From: Candidatus Omnitrophota bacterium | Lineage (GTDB): Bacteria; Omnitrophota; Gorgyraeia; Zapsychrales; Zapsychraceae | Direction of reading: 5' to 3' | Length of the DNA stretch: 61,900 nucleotides | NCBI GenBank assembly: GCA_016212005.1 | Contig: JACRHP010000021.1 | Coordinates: 1-61,900, forward strand | In this document: piece after piece, positions 32,564 to 42,579 of the stretch | Numbering within the stretch: the stretch's first letter is position 1 | How the letters are laid out: the number at the start of each line of letters is the position of its first letter | The notes under the pieces: model-generated | What the model was told of the DNA's origin: nothing | The model's input: only the letters and a program-made list of their open reading frames with translations | Database searches by the model: none | Translations under genes and position numbers: made by a program

Positions 32564-33034
32564 TTAACCGCGGCGCTCAAACGTGCCGCTTTTACCTCCG
32601 CTTTTATAAATCAACCTCACATCAGAAACGACCATGGCGTGGTCCGCCCACTTCATCATGTCATAAATCGTCAACGCCGCCGCCGTTGCCGCCATCAGCG
32701 CCTCCATCTCCACGCCGGTGCGGCCCCGGCAGACCACTTCAGCCGCGACGTCAACGGCAACGCCTTTTGTGTCTGCGGCGAAAGTGACCTTGACCTGGTT
32801 GATTTCCAGGGGATGGCACATCGGGATGATTGCCGGTGTCGACTTGGCCGCCATGATGCCGGCGATTTTGGCCGTTTCGAATACGTCTCCTTTGGGCGAT
32901 CCTCCCTGCCTCAAGGCCCGGAAAGCCTTTTCCCCGAGGACGATCCGCGCCGTCGCCCGGGCGACACGGCGGGTGACCGGCTTGGCGCTGACATCGATCA
33001 TCCCGTGGATTTTCTTGCTTTGTTGATTGCTCAT
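32564..33034 (-). CDS. moaC: cyclic pyranopterin monophosphate synthase
   Basis: A 156-residue MoaC: MIDVSAKPVTRRVARA, GDVFETAKIAGIMAAKST, IPMCHPLEI, GVEMEALMAATAAALTIYDM and ISDVRL-type ending (VSDVRLIYKSGGKSG). It performs the second step of molybdenum-cofactor synthesis. The start is the ATG giving MSNQQ; an upstream TTG is less likely. First gene of the moaC-glgP-thyA-folA run. Confidence 0.94.
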   Translation of the reverse strand: MSNQQSKKIHGMIDVSAKPVTRRVARATARIVLGEKAFRALRQGGSPKGDVFETAKIAGIMAAKSTPAIIPMCHPLEINQVKVTFAADTKGVAVDVAAEVVCRGRTGVEMEALMAATAAALTIYDMMKWADHAMVVSDVRLIYKSGGKSGTFERRG

Positions 33035-33083
33035 CAATGAATCTTTCTACTGAAGCTGATTTTTTTCCCGCCAAGCGGGCTGT

Positions 33084-33092
33084 ATTATACCA
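33084..33092 (-). promoter_or_regulatory. extended -10 promoter of the moaC operon
   Basis: The minus strand reads TGGTATAAT, an extended -10 with a poor -35. A CCCGC/GCGGG stem follows in the 5' untranslated region (33068-33080). Confidence 0.55.
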
Positions 33093-33127
33093 CACACGCC
33101 TGACATTCCTTGTCCTGAAAAATAAAT

Positions 33128-33547
33128 TCAGGCATCATCCCCCAGATTACGAACGTCGATTTTGCGGCGCATGCTTTTCCTGGCGGAATGGTGGTGTTTC
33201 CGCTCAAGGATCTCCTCTTTAAGCGCGGTGGTCCGCTTGCGCCGCTGCCGCCGCTGTTTTTCCCTTTGCTGGATAAATTTCAACCGCTCCGTTTTCTTTT
33301 GCTGCTCGATTTTTTCCAGGATAATCCAGCGGGCCTTGTGGCGGTTGAGCAGCTGCGAGCGTTCTTCCTGGCATTTGACCTGGATCCCGGTGGGAATGTG
33401 GCGCAAAACGACGCACGTCGATGTCTTGTTGACGTTCTGCCCGCCAGGTCCGGAGGCGCGCACGAACATTTCCCGGAAATCCTTTTCATAAACGCCCAGC
33501 AGATGCATCCGGCGCTTTAACTCATTTTCTTTTCTCGTTTCCAGCAT
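33128..33547 (-). CDS. release-factor-like protein with GGQ domain
   Basis: A 139-residue protein with the RF-1 catalytic domain [14 protein letters not shown] and [20 protein letters not shown], followed by a long basic tail ([20 protein letters not shown] and on). It lacks codon-recognition domains, so it belongs with the ArfB/C12orf65-type ribosome-rescue hydrolases. Its first codons overlap the end of prmA by 26 bases. Confidence 0.85.
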   Translation of the reverse strand: MLETRKENELKRRMHLLGVYEKDFREMFVRASGPGGQNVNKTSTCVVLRHIPTGIQVKCQEERSQLLNRHKARWIILEKIEQQKKTERLKFIQQREKQRRQRRKRTTALKEEILERKHHHSARKSMRRKIDVRNLGDDA

Positions 33548-34436
33548 TCTTCTTTCCTTTTATATTCTTATATAACACAGCCGCCCATTCCTTGCCACGC
33601 AAAATTTTCACCGCCCGCAGAGGATACTTCCTGAAAGCCTCGCGGAGGTGGCGGTAATTCTCCAGCGAAATACCGGAGACGGCCAAATATCCGCCGGGAG
33701 AAACAAGGGCCGAGATTTTGTGTCCGGCCTGGATCAGGTTATGCGTCACCAAATTCGCGGCGACAAAATCATAACGCCTTTTTACGCGATAGCGATGGAT
33801 GTCAGCGACTTTCAAACTCGCCGCCGGAGTATGGTTACGCTTGAAGTTCTCCCTGGCGACCGCGACACAGTCCGGGTTAAAATCAACGGCATGGATTTCA
33901 TCGGCGCCGCAGCGGGCGGCGACCATGGACAAGATCCCCGTCCCGGCACCGATGTCCAGAAAACTATGGAAACGCCCCGCGCGATACTCGATCAGCTGCG
34001 CCATAAAACGGGTCGTCTCGTGCAGGCCGCTGCCGAAGGCCATGGCAGTTTCAACATAAACCGGATCCCGTCGGCCGGCTTTGTAACGCCCCTGAAGATA
34101 CCTCGGCACGACGACAAAATTCTTTCCCAGATAAAAAGGCTTGAAATCTTCTTTCCAACGGTCCTGCCATTCCTTCTTATTCAAAGATCTTTGTTCGAGG
34201 CGGACCCCCTTGAGGTTCAACTCTTCAATCTTTTGAGCAAGCGCACGCAGCCGGGAAGAAGTCTTCGCGTAAAAGGCAAGGCATTGATACCGCCGGGTCG
34301 TGTGTTCTGCGAGTTCCTCCCTGGGCACCCCCAGGGAAGCCAGAACGTCTTCCAGGATCTCAACGGTGCCGGGCCGGGGGAAATAAATTTTAATACGGAT
34401 CTCCCGGATAGTAGCGGGGATAGATGCTTTAGACAT
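33522..34436 (-). CDS. prmA: ribosomal protein L11 methyltransferase
   Basis: A 304-residue PrmA-type SAM methyltransferase with an N-terminal substrate-recognition domain, [40 protein letters not shown] (SAM loop), AVDFNPDC and [12 protein letters not shown] (NxxxxPL-like region in variant form). I start at the ATG (34436) rather than the GTG two codons before. Overlap with the rescue-factor gene makes a small translation-related pair. Confidence 0.82.
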   Translation of the reverse strand: MSKASIPATIREIRIKIYFPRPGTVEILEDVLASLGVPREELAEHTTRRYQCLAFYAKTSSRLRALAQKIEELNLKGVRLEQRSLNKKEWQDRWKEDFKPFYLGKNFVVVPRYLQGRYKAGRRDPVYVETAMAFGSGLHETTRFMAQLIEYRAGRFHSFLDIGAGTGILSMVAARCGADEIHAVDFNPDCVAVARENFKRNHTPAASLKVADIHRYRVKRRYDFVAANLVTHNLIQAGHKISALVSPGGYLAVSGISLENYRHLREAFRKYPLRAVKILRGKEWAAVLYKNIKGKKNAGNEKRK

Positions 34437-34445
34437 AGGCACGGA

Positions 34446-36134
34446 TTATATCTTGGCAATGCGCAGGATAAATTTCCCGCCTATGCCCTGCAGCTCTTGC
34501 AGCCGGTAGGGTTGCCCCGCGACGATCCGCTTGAGATCACGGACATTACCTTCCTTGACGATGGCGTAAGTGACCGGCTGGGTCGCCAGAAAATCAAGCA
34601 CCTTCCGGTCCGTGTTAAGAAACGGTATCGGGTGCGGGCTGAAAAATCCCTCGCCGTTGATATCGATCACCGCCACTTTGCGGTCCGTGTAAAAACGGAT
34701 CCCGCGCACGTAAAACTTGCTGGTCAGAACCGTCGAACCGGAACGGTCTATCGTCTGAAAAACATCACTGATCCCCTTGCACGATACCCATGGTTCCATG
34801 ACGGGCCGCGCCAGAAAAATCATCACCAGCAAAACCGTTGTCAGCCCCGCGTGCGCGAATATCATCCGTGTATAATCCTTCCTTCTGATAAGGACGACTA
34901 CAAAAACAGCCAGGATAAAAAGGAGCGCGGCGAAGATATAAACGACCGCGGGGTTGGGGACAAACGTTTTATAAATATGCCCGGCAATGATGGCGCCGAA
35001 AGCAATAACAACCAGAAGCCCGGTAAAAATATAACCGCAAACGGCAAGTGTCCTGGAACGGCCCGGCTGCCCCTGCCGCGCACCCGCCTCAAGAGCGTTA
35101 TCCAGATAAAATGCCAGGAGGATCGCGATGGCGGGAAAAACCGGGAATATATAACTAGCCAGTTTGGAATGCGCCGGCTGGACGAGCATATAAACGCCGA
35201 CAATCCAGGCCAGAAGAAAAAATAGCGGGCCGCGCTGCGCCGTTTTTTCCCGGAACTGTTTCCAAAGCAGATGTCCCGCCGGCGGCCAAAAAAAACTCCA
35301 CGGCAAAACCCCCGCGAATATCAGCCACAGGTAAAAATACCAGTTGTCCAGCCGCGCGTGTTCCGCTTCCAGAACCCTGCGGATATGCACGTTATAGACA
35401 TACTCATGAAGGAATTGATTGCCGTACCATTTATACATCAGCCAGTGCCAAGGGACCGCGACCGCCAGAAAAAGGCACCCGCCAATCAAAACCGACGGCC
35501 TCACCAAAAACCCGACATCTCTTTTGTAAAGCAGAAAAATCAATATGACCGCCCCCGGGAAAAGGAGGCCCAGGACGCCTTTGGTCAGCACGGCGATGCC
35601 GCAGACCGCCGCGCACAGGACGATCGCGGTATCGCGGCGGCGCTGATCGGTATACCCCCAATAAAAAAGAGCGATCGCCAGCGCGACCCAGATCGAAAAA
35701 ACCATATCGGTCAGGACCGCGCGCGACAGCGCCAGATAAATCAAACTGGTGGACAGAACAAAACCCGACAAAAAGGCCAGGCGCTTTCGTCCAAACAGCA
35801 TCCAGGCGGTCCAGTACGTGACGCCCACGCCGATCATGCCAAAGAGCGCCGGCCAGAACCGGGCGGCAAACGGCACCGGGCCAAAGAACTTCACGCTTAG
35901 CGCCAGCAGCCAAAAACAAAAGATCGGTTTTTCGAAATGCGGCCAGTCAAAGATGATCGGCGTCCACCAGCTGTTGCGCGCGACCATTTCCTTGGCGCTT
36001 TGCACGTAAAATACCTCATCGGGATGCGTGAGGCTGACGAAGCCGTTTCCCATCATCAAGAAAATATACGAAAGCGCGAACAAAACCCCCAACAATTTCC
36101 GGTGGCTTATCTTTTCAAAATAATTATCAACCAT
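34446..36134 (-). CDS. ArnT/PMT-like membrane glycosyltransferase
   Basis: A 562-residue polytopic protein of the GT39/GT83 type: FVSLTHPDEVFYVQSAKEMV (catalytic acidic pair region), WPHFEKPIFCFWLLALSVKF, then about ten membrane segments and a periplasmic C-terminal domain. It transfers a sugar from a polyprenyl phosphate donor onto a lipid or protein in the periplasm. It overlaps the polysaccharide deacetylase by 8 bases, suggesting joint envelope-polymer modification. Confidence 0.85.
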   Translation of the reverse strand: MVDNYFEKISHRKLLGVLFALSYIFLMMGNGFVSLTHPDEVFYVQSAKEMVARNSWWTPIIFDWPHFEKPIFCFWLLALSVKFFGPVPFAARFWPALFGMIGVGVTYWTAWMLFGRKRLAFLSGFVLSTSLIYLALSRAVLTDMVFSIWVALAIALFYWGYTDQRRRDTAIVLCAAVCGIAVLTKGVLGLLFPGAVILIFLLYKRDVGFLVRPSVLIGGCLFLAVAVPWHWLMYKWYGNQFLHEYVYNVHIRRVLEAEHARLDNWYFYLWLIFAGVLPWSFFWPPAGHLLWKQFREKTAQRGPLFFLLAWIVGVYMLVQPAHSKLASYIFPVFPAIAILLAFYLDNALEAGARQGQPGRSRTLAVCGYIFTGLLVVIAFGAIIAGHIYKTFVPNPAVVYIFAALLFILAVFVVVLIRRKDYTRMIFAHAGLTTVLLVMIFLARPVMEPWVSCKGISDVFQTIDRSGSTVLTSKFYVRGIRFYTDRKVAVIDINGEGFFSPHPIPFLNTDRKVLDFLATQPVTYAIVKEGNVRDLKRIVAGQPYRLQELQGIGGKFILRIAKI

Positions 36135-36840
36135 GCATCAGTTCCTCGACGCGGACGAATTCAAACCCTTTTTCCTTCAAGGTCTTGACCAAAAGCGAGA
36201 TCGCCTTGACCGTCTGGGTACGGTCGCCGCCGTCGGCGCCGAAGGCGTGCCCGCTGTCATGAAAAAGCAGGATATCGCCGTTTCTTGTCCGCCGGGCCAG
36301 ATAAGAGACCATCTGCCGGTGGTTAAACGATACCCAGTCTTTGGAATTCAGCGACCACAGGACGATATCATACCCCAGGGCCTTCACCTGTTCTTTGGTC
36401 GAGCGGCGCAGCCACGCCTTTGGCGGGCGGAACATCCGGGTCGTCTGTCCGGTGACTTCCCGGATGACGTGTTCCGTATACTTGATCTCCTCCTCGATCT
36501 CGGCGGGCGTGTAATACAAAATGACGCTATGAGCGTACCCGTGATTGCCGATGCTGTGCCCTTCTCGCGCAACCCGGCGCGCCACCTCCGGATATTTCTG
36601 GACGTGGTGGCCGATCATAAAAAACGTCGCCTTGACCCCGGCGTTTTTCAATTCGTCAAGGATCTTCAGCGTCCAGACCGGGGACGGCCCGTCGTCAAAC
36701 GTCAGGGCGGCCCTCTTTTTGTCCGTTTTGACACGGTAGACGGTGCCCTTTCTGGTCAAAACGGCCTGGTCAAAAAATACACAAAATCCGCCGGCAAGAA
36801 GTGTCGCCGCCGCCGTCAGCCATAATAACTTGATGATCAT
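36127..36840 (-). CDS. polysaccharide deacetylase (NodB/CE4 family)
   Basis: A 237-residue protein with an N-terminal membrane anchor (LLWLTAAATLLAGGFCVFF) and a CE4 catalytic domain: ALTFDDGPSPVW (catalytic and metal Asp), GHSIGNHGYAHS (His-x-x-x-His metal pair), FRPPKAWLRRS and DILLFHDSGHAFG. It removes N-acetyl groups from a periplasmic polysaccharide. Coupled to the glycosyltransferase gene. Confidence 0.9.
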   Translation of the reverse strand: MIIKLLWLTAAATLLAGGFCVFFDQAVLTRKGTVYRVKTDKKRAALTFDDGPSPVWTLKILDELKNAGVKATFFMIGHHVQKYPEVARRVAREGHSIGNHGYAHSVILYYTPAEIEEEIKYTEHVIREVTGQTTRMFRPPKAWLRRSTKEQVKALGYDIVLWSLNSKDWVSFNHRQMVSYLARRTRNGDILLFHDSGHAFGADGGDRTQTVKAISLLVKTLKEKGFEFVRVEELMHG

Positions 36841-36852
36841 TGGACACTGTTT

Positions 36853-38490
<1,638 letters not shown>

Positions 38491-38509
38491 AAGGTTTCCC
38501 GGAAGGAAT

Positions 38510-39733
38510 TTACTGGTCAGAGAGGGCGGCTCCGTCAGAGGCATGGAAGACCAGCCGCGCGCGGACCCCTTGCGTCGGCCGGTTCTCAACAAGCACAACG
38601 CCGTTATGGTTCTCCATGATATCTTTGGTGACGGACAGCCCCAGCCCGACGCCGCCGGCCTCGCGTCTTGTCGTAAAAAACGGATCAAAAACTTTTGGGA
38701 TATGTTGCGGTTGAATACCGCTGCCGTTATCCTCCACGTCGCAGACGACGATCATCTCCCCGGGCTTGAATTTATCCTTACCAAGGTCAGGGAGACTGTC
38801 GAGGTCCTCCGAAATCCTCCGGCAGTAGGTCTTCAATTCCAGCTGGCCGCCGTCCGCGACCGCCTGGATGGCGTTAAATATCAGGTTAACAAGCACCTGT
38901 TCGATGCGGTTACGGTCGACGTTGACCTCGGGGAGCCCGCCGTCAAACTTTTTGACGACCTTGACATGTTTTTTATCGATCTCGTGATGGACAAGCGACA
39001 GGCACTTTTCGACAAGCTCATTGAGGTTCTCCGGCTTGCTGTTTTGCGAAGTCGTACCGGCAAAATTCAAAAGGTCATTGACGGTGTTGTTGGCCCTGGC
39101 GATGGCCTCTTTCATATTAGTCAGGGTGACCTGGATCTTTTGTTCGGGGGACTTGATCTGTTCGCACAGGTAGGTTACTCCGTAGAGAATTGCCGATAAA
39201 GGGTTCTTCACTTCGTGGGCGATCCCGCTGGCCAAAGCGCCCACCACCTTCATTTTCTCCATCTGCACGAGCTGGGACTGGGTTTCGGTCAACCGCTCAT
39301 AGGCCGCGTTCAATTCCCTCTCCAGGCGTTTACGTTCCAGCGCGTAATGCAGCGCTTTGTTAAGGACATAGCCGGTATATTTGCCTTTGACCAAAAAATC
39401 CTGCGCCCCGTAACTCAAGGTATGGATGCCCACTTCATCCTCGTAAGCCCCCGTGTTGATAACGATCGCCACCTGCGGGTATTTGCCGATCAGCTTCGTG
39501 AGGGTGTTTTTCCCTTCGCTGTCGGGCAAGTTGAGGTCAAGGATGACCGCGTCGAAGGAATGCTGGCCGAGAAGTTCCATCGCGCCGGCCAGGGTATCCG
39601 CCGTCTTAAGGAGAGAAACCGGGGTGGAAGACTCCTGCAGCATCGACTCCAATATCCTTCGGTCGATCTGGTTGTCCTCAACTATTAGAATCTTGAGAGG
39701 TTGCGTAAATTTTGATTGGGACGGCTGGTTCAT
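38510..39733 (-). CDS. hybrid REC-histidine kinase
   Basis: A 407-residue protein with an N-terminal receiver (ILIVEDNQIDRRIL, AVILDLNLPDSEG with the phospho-Asp, DFLVKGKYTG), a coiled linker, HisKA (ALASGIAHEVKNPLSAIL, His at about 170) and a HATPase (NLIFNAIQAV, VEDNGSGIQ, PFFTTRREAGGVGLGLSVTK). Soluble, no membrane segment, so it relays an internal signal. Single gene with its own promoter. Confidence 0.9.
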   Translation of the reverse strand: MNQPSQSKFTQPLKILIVEDNQIDRRILESMLQESSTPVSLLKTADTLAGAMELLGQHSFDAVILDLNLPDSEGKNTLTKLIGKYPQVAIVINTGAYEDEVGIHTLSYGAQDFLVKGKYTGYVLNKALHYALERKRLERELNAAYERLTETQSQLVQMEKMKVVGALASGIAHEVKNPLSAILYGVTYLCEQIKSPEQKIQVTLTNMKEAIARANNTVNDLLNFAGTTSQNSKPENLNELVEKCLSLVHHEIDKKHVKVVKKFDGGLPEVNVDRNRIEQVLVNLIFNAIQAVADGGQLELKTYCRRISEDLDSLPDLGKDKFKPGEMIVVCDVEDNGSGIQPQHIPKVFDPFFTTRREAGGVGLGLSVTKDIMENHNGVVLVENRPTQGVRARLVFHASDGAALSDQ

Positions 39734-39750
39734 ATTCTTATCCTATTGAA

Positions 39751-39779
39751 ATAATACAATAAATACCGGGGGATGTCAA
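39751..39779 (-). promoter_or_regulatory. promoter of the REC-histidine kinase gene
   Basis: TTGACA (39774-39779), 17 bases, TATTAT (39751-39756) on the minus strand; the start is about 10 bases before the ATG. Confidence 0.75.
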
Positions 39780-39794
39780 ACACAGGTAGAAGTC

Positions 39795-40319
39795 TTAGGC
39801 TGGCATCTTGTAAACCCGGTCGCCGGCTCTGGCTGGACGGACGACCTTCAACCCGATGACCTGGCCGTTTCTGGCGGACTTGACATCCACGCTTTCTATT
39901 TGCATGGAACCCACGGCTTGGGTAAAGTCCGTCGCGGCGCCGCGCACACGGATTTTATCCGAGATGGAAAGCGTCCCCTTTTTCATTTTGACGACCACCA
40001 CCTGAATGCGAGAAAAAAAGTGCGTCACCTCGCCGATCAGTTGTCCCGGGTCCTCAAGCACTTTCGGGGACGGCGCCGGGACACCTTTCCTTTTCGCGGG
40101 CACAGGACGCGCCTTCCCGCGCGTTTTGCCTTTTGTAAATACGACTTTTTTCTTCTGGACCTTGCCCTTGCGGGACGGACGCTTGAGGGACCGCTTCTTG
40201 ACCTTAGTACGTCGAAGATCTGACCGCTTGTTTTTCAGTTTGCGTTTTGAGGAAGGTCGGGGACTGCCGAACAGTTTTCGAAAGGTGAAAAAAAATCTTT
40301 TGAAGACGGTCCGACCCAT
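39795..40319 (-). CDS. basic-tailed protein with an EF-Tu domain-2-like barrel
   Basis: A 174-residue protein of two parts. Residues 1-90 are extremely Lys/Arg/Pro-rich (SSKRKLKNKRSDLRR, then KKRSLKRPSRKGKVQKKK), like a histone-type or RNA-binding tail. Residues 95-170 (IGEVTHFFSRIQVVVVKMKK, then LSISDKIRVRGAATDF, then IGLKVVRPARAGDRVYKM) look like the beta-barrel domain 2 of translational GTPases. Start at the ATG overlapping the upstream stop (TGATG). Function unknown; nucleic-acid binding is plausible. Confidence 0.65.
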   Translation of the reverse strand: MGRTVFKRFFFTFRKLFGSPRPSSKRKLKNKRSDLRRTKVKKRSLKRPSRKGKVQKKKVVFTKGKTRGKARPVPAKRKGVPAPSPKVLEDPGQLIGEVTHFFSRIQVVVVKMKKGTLSISDKIRVRGAATDFTQAVGSMQIESVDVKSARNGQVIGLKVVRPARAGDRVYKMPA

Positions 40320-40681
40320 CACATGGTTATCTTATCGGCAATTTCCGAGACGACGGGAAGTCTTACCTCCCGGCCCTGGAGGACCGCGATGATCCCGATA
40401 AAAGCGAAGACGAGGAGCACAAACATCCCCAGGCGCAGCGCCCACTGGCCCAGGATGATACTGACGATAATGACCGCCACCTGGCCGAGGAAAATGACCA
40501 GCCCCTGCTTGCCGTGGGCGAGGACAAACGGGTTGTCTTTTTTCAGGATGAGCGGGATGATGCAGAGGATCGAAAGATAAGCCAAAATCGCGAAGCCCTT
40601 GCCTTCCAGGATTTCGGGATCTTCGCCCCCTTTTCCGCCGGCGTCCCTCGCGTCCTTGCCTGGAAAATATCTTTTAGGCAT
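40319..40681 (-). CDS. DUF4870-like small membrane protein
   Basis: A 120-residue protein with a charged Gly-rich start and three hydrophobic segments (GFAILAYLSILCIIPLIL, LVIFLGQVAVIIVSIILG, LGMFVLLVFAFIGIIAVL). NPFVLAHGKQGL is the typical DUF4870 loop. It overlaps both neighbours by a few bases, tying it into the ParA operon. Function unknown. Confidence 0.7.
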   Translation of the reverse strand: MPKRYFPGKDARDAGGKGGEDPEILEGKGFAILAYLSILCIIPLILKKDNPFVLAHGKQGLVIFLGQVAVIIVSIILGQWALRLGMFVLLVFAFIGIIAVLQGREVRLPVVSEIADKITM

Positions 40682-41873
40682 CGGCCTTGACCTCGATCAG
40701 GGAGTTGATGTCCCCAAAGGAGTTCCGTTCTTTACGGGGGTTCGCCGGGTCATCCTTCCAGACCCCGTCGACAATGAACTGATATTTATAAAGCCCGGGC
40801 TGCAGGGGGACCACGGCTTCCCACCGGCCGTCGACCTGTTTCAACCGGCAGTTGTCATCCAGCGACCAGTCGTTAAAACTGCCGGTCACAAAAACGGACC
40901 GGGCGCCCGGTGTGGGGTAAACGAACGTCACGGGGACCAGCTTTTTGACTTCCGCGACTTCGTCCCGGATAATGGCCTGCATTTTGCGGGAGAACGCCTG
41001 CACCTCATCGGGAGATTCCGCTGGCGGTTCGACTTCGCTCACCACTCGTTCTGCTCGCTGCGCTTGCGCCGCCTTCTGGCCGGCGGGGGCAGGAGCCGCC
41101 GGGGCAGCCGCATCGCGTTTCTCGGCCAGGATGATCTCCCGGGAAAGCGTGAAATAATCCTTGGAACCGCGGCTGTATTTATCATAACAGGCCACGGTCT
41201 GGCCCATGACCGCGGATTCCTTTAATTTGACGTTGACATGGACGATCGTATCGAACAACAATTCACTGAACTTGTCTTTGAACGTTTGCAGCATGGCGAA
41301 GGAATGCCGCAGGCGCGAATCGAACATGGTGATCAAAACGCGCGCCTCAATAGCGTGGCTCAAGCGGTCGCGCACGAGGTTGACGATATCCAGAAGATGT
41401 TCCACCCCCTGGATGGAAAAACGGCTGGTCTCCACGGGGATGATCAGCTCATGGCTGGCGCGCAAGGCGTTGACGGTCAGGATCCCCAGGCTCGGGGCGC
41501 AGTCGATCAGGACATAGTCGTAACGGCCCGCCACCGTCGCGATGACCTCGGTCAGTTTCAGTTCGCGGCCGATCTCGTCGGCCAGTTCCTGTTCGAGCGT
41601 CCCCACGAGGATGTTCGACGGCACGATGTCAAAACTGTTTTCCACGCGCTTGATGATATTATCGAGGCGGAGCTTGCGCGGCGTCAGCCCGGAGATCACG
41701 TTATAGATGCTGTCCTGGCTCTCGATATTAAGCCCCAGGGACGCGTGCGCCTGCGGGTCCAGGTCGATCAAAAGCACCTTGCGGCCGTTTCTCCCCAGGG
41801 CCGCGGCGAGGTTGATGGCTGTGGTGGTTTTCCCGCAGCCGCCTTTTTGGTTCGCGATAGCGATGATCCTCAT
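40674..41873 (-). CDS. ParA/MinD-type ATPase fused to a CBM48/AMPK glycogen-binding domain
   Basis: A 399-residue protein. Residues 1-250 are a deviant-Walker ParA ATPase (NQKGGCGKTTTAINLAAALG, LLIDLDPQAHASL, YVLIDCAPSLGILTVNAL). A low-complexity Ala/Gln/Pro linker (about 250-290) follows. Residues 313-399 are a CBM48/AMPK-beta-like glycogen-binding domain (FVTGSFNDWSLDDNCRLK, GRWEAVVPLQPGLYKYQFIV, DGVWKDDPANP). ParA proteins position cargo in the cell; this fusion suggests cargo made of, or attached to, alpha-glucan. No ParB is seen. Confidence 0.88.
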   Translation of the reverse strand: MRIIAIANQKGGCGKTTTAINLAAALGRNGRKVLLIDLDPQAHASLGLNIESQDSIYNVISGLTPRKLRLDNIIKRVENSFDIVPSNILVGTLEQELADEIGRELKLTEVIATVAGRYDYVLIDCAPSLGILTVNALRASHELIIPVETSRFSIQGVEHLLDIVNLVRDRLSHAIEARVLITMFDSRLRHSFAMLQTFKDKFSELLFDTIVHVNVKLKESAVMGQTVACYDKYSRGSKDYFTLSREIILAEKRDAAAPAAPAPAGQKAAQAQRAERVVSEVEPPAESPDEVQAFSRKMQAIIRDEVAEVKKLVPVTFVYPTPGARSVFVTGSFNDWSLDDNCRLKQVDGRWEAVVPLQPGLYKYQFIVDGVWKDDPANPRKERNSFGDINSLIEVKADA

Positions 41874-41876
41874 GTT

Positions 41877-42461
41877 TCAAGCTCCCTTCTCACCTGCAAA
41901 ACAAATGTTATCGATAAGGATGACCCCTTTTTTATTGGCCACGTTCCATGATTCCAGGACAAATGAAATGCTTTTCAAATTGGACCAGTCCGTGATCTGC
42001 CGGAATTCTCCCAGGGGGATCCGGAAATCCTGCCAGTTGAAATCGACCCCCTGGACGTAATAGGCGGCGGTCTCGTTTTTTTTGTTTTCAATGACGACCT
42101 TGACGATGGCGGGGTTGCCTTCGTCCCTGGCCCGGATGGAAAACTGGATGCTTTTGTAACGGCTGGCGTCGATGGCCGGGGCGGACAAGTTCAGGGTCTT
42201 CACCGGCGAAAAATCCTTTTCGAAATCATAAGCCAGGCGCACCAGGCCGTTATGGAGGGCGAAGATGATATTGCCGCGCAAGGACGACTGCCGCGTGAAG
42301 AAAGCGGTGAGCCCGTAGAAAACGCTGGAGAAGATGACCAGCGCGATCAGGACGTTGATAAAAAGCCAGGCGTGGAAGTTCCTGTTCCGGCGGGGGTCCG
42401 CCTGCTGGCGTTTGCCCAGATATACCCGGGCTAAATGGTCATAAATTTCGTCGCGCGTCAT
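41877..42461 (-). CDS. single-pass membrane protein with a CIA30/CBM-like beta-sandwich
   Basis: A 194-residue protein: a cytoplasmic N-terminus, one membrane helix (FINVLIALVIFSSVFYGL) and an outer jelly-roll domain (LVRLAYDFEKDFSP, SRYKSIQFSIRARDEGNPAI, VDFNWQDFRIPLGEF, SISFVLESWNVANKKGVILI) resembling CIA30 or sugar-binding modules. It is the first gene of the ParA operon, three bases ahead of it. Substrate unknown. Confidence 0.65.
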   Translation of the reverse strand: MTRDEIYDHLARVYLGKRQQADPRRNRNFHAWLFINVLIALVIFSSVFYGLTAFFTRQSSLRGNIIFALHNGLVRLAYDFEKDFSPVKTLNLSAPAIDASRYKSIQFSIRARDEGNPAIVKVVIENKKNETAAYYVQGVDFNWQDFRIPLGEFRQITDWSNLKSISFVLESWNVANKKGVILIDNICFAGEKGA

Positions 42462-42537
42462 GCTTGAATGTAACCCCTTGCATTACAAAACTATCTATTC
42501 CTGACATGTTGCTACAATTAAAATTATCATAACAGAT

Positions 42538-42574
42538 TAAAAAAAAAATAAAAATACTAATTAAAGTATTTTTT
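42538..42574 (-). terminator. intrinsic terminator after the first DUF4143 ATPase gene
   Basis: AAAAATACT (42550-42558) pairs with AGTATTTTT (42565-42573). On the minus strand the stem is followed by a long T-run and lies a few bases after the stop codon at 42580. The plus-strand side also ends in T's, so it could work both ways. Confidence 0.8.
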
Positions 42575-42579
42575 GGCCT

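Noticed and set aside
33648-35225. Open frame of 525 codons on the plus strand
   Set aside because: Antisense to prmA and the glycosyltransferase; composition typical of a shadow frame.
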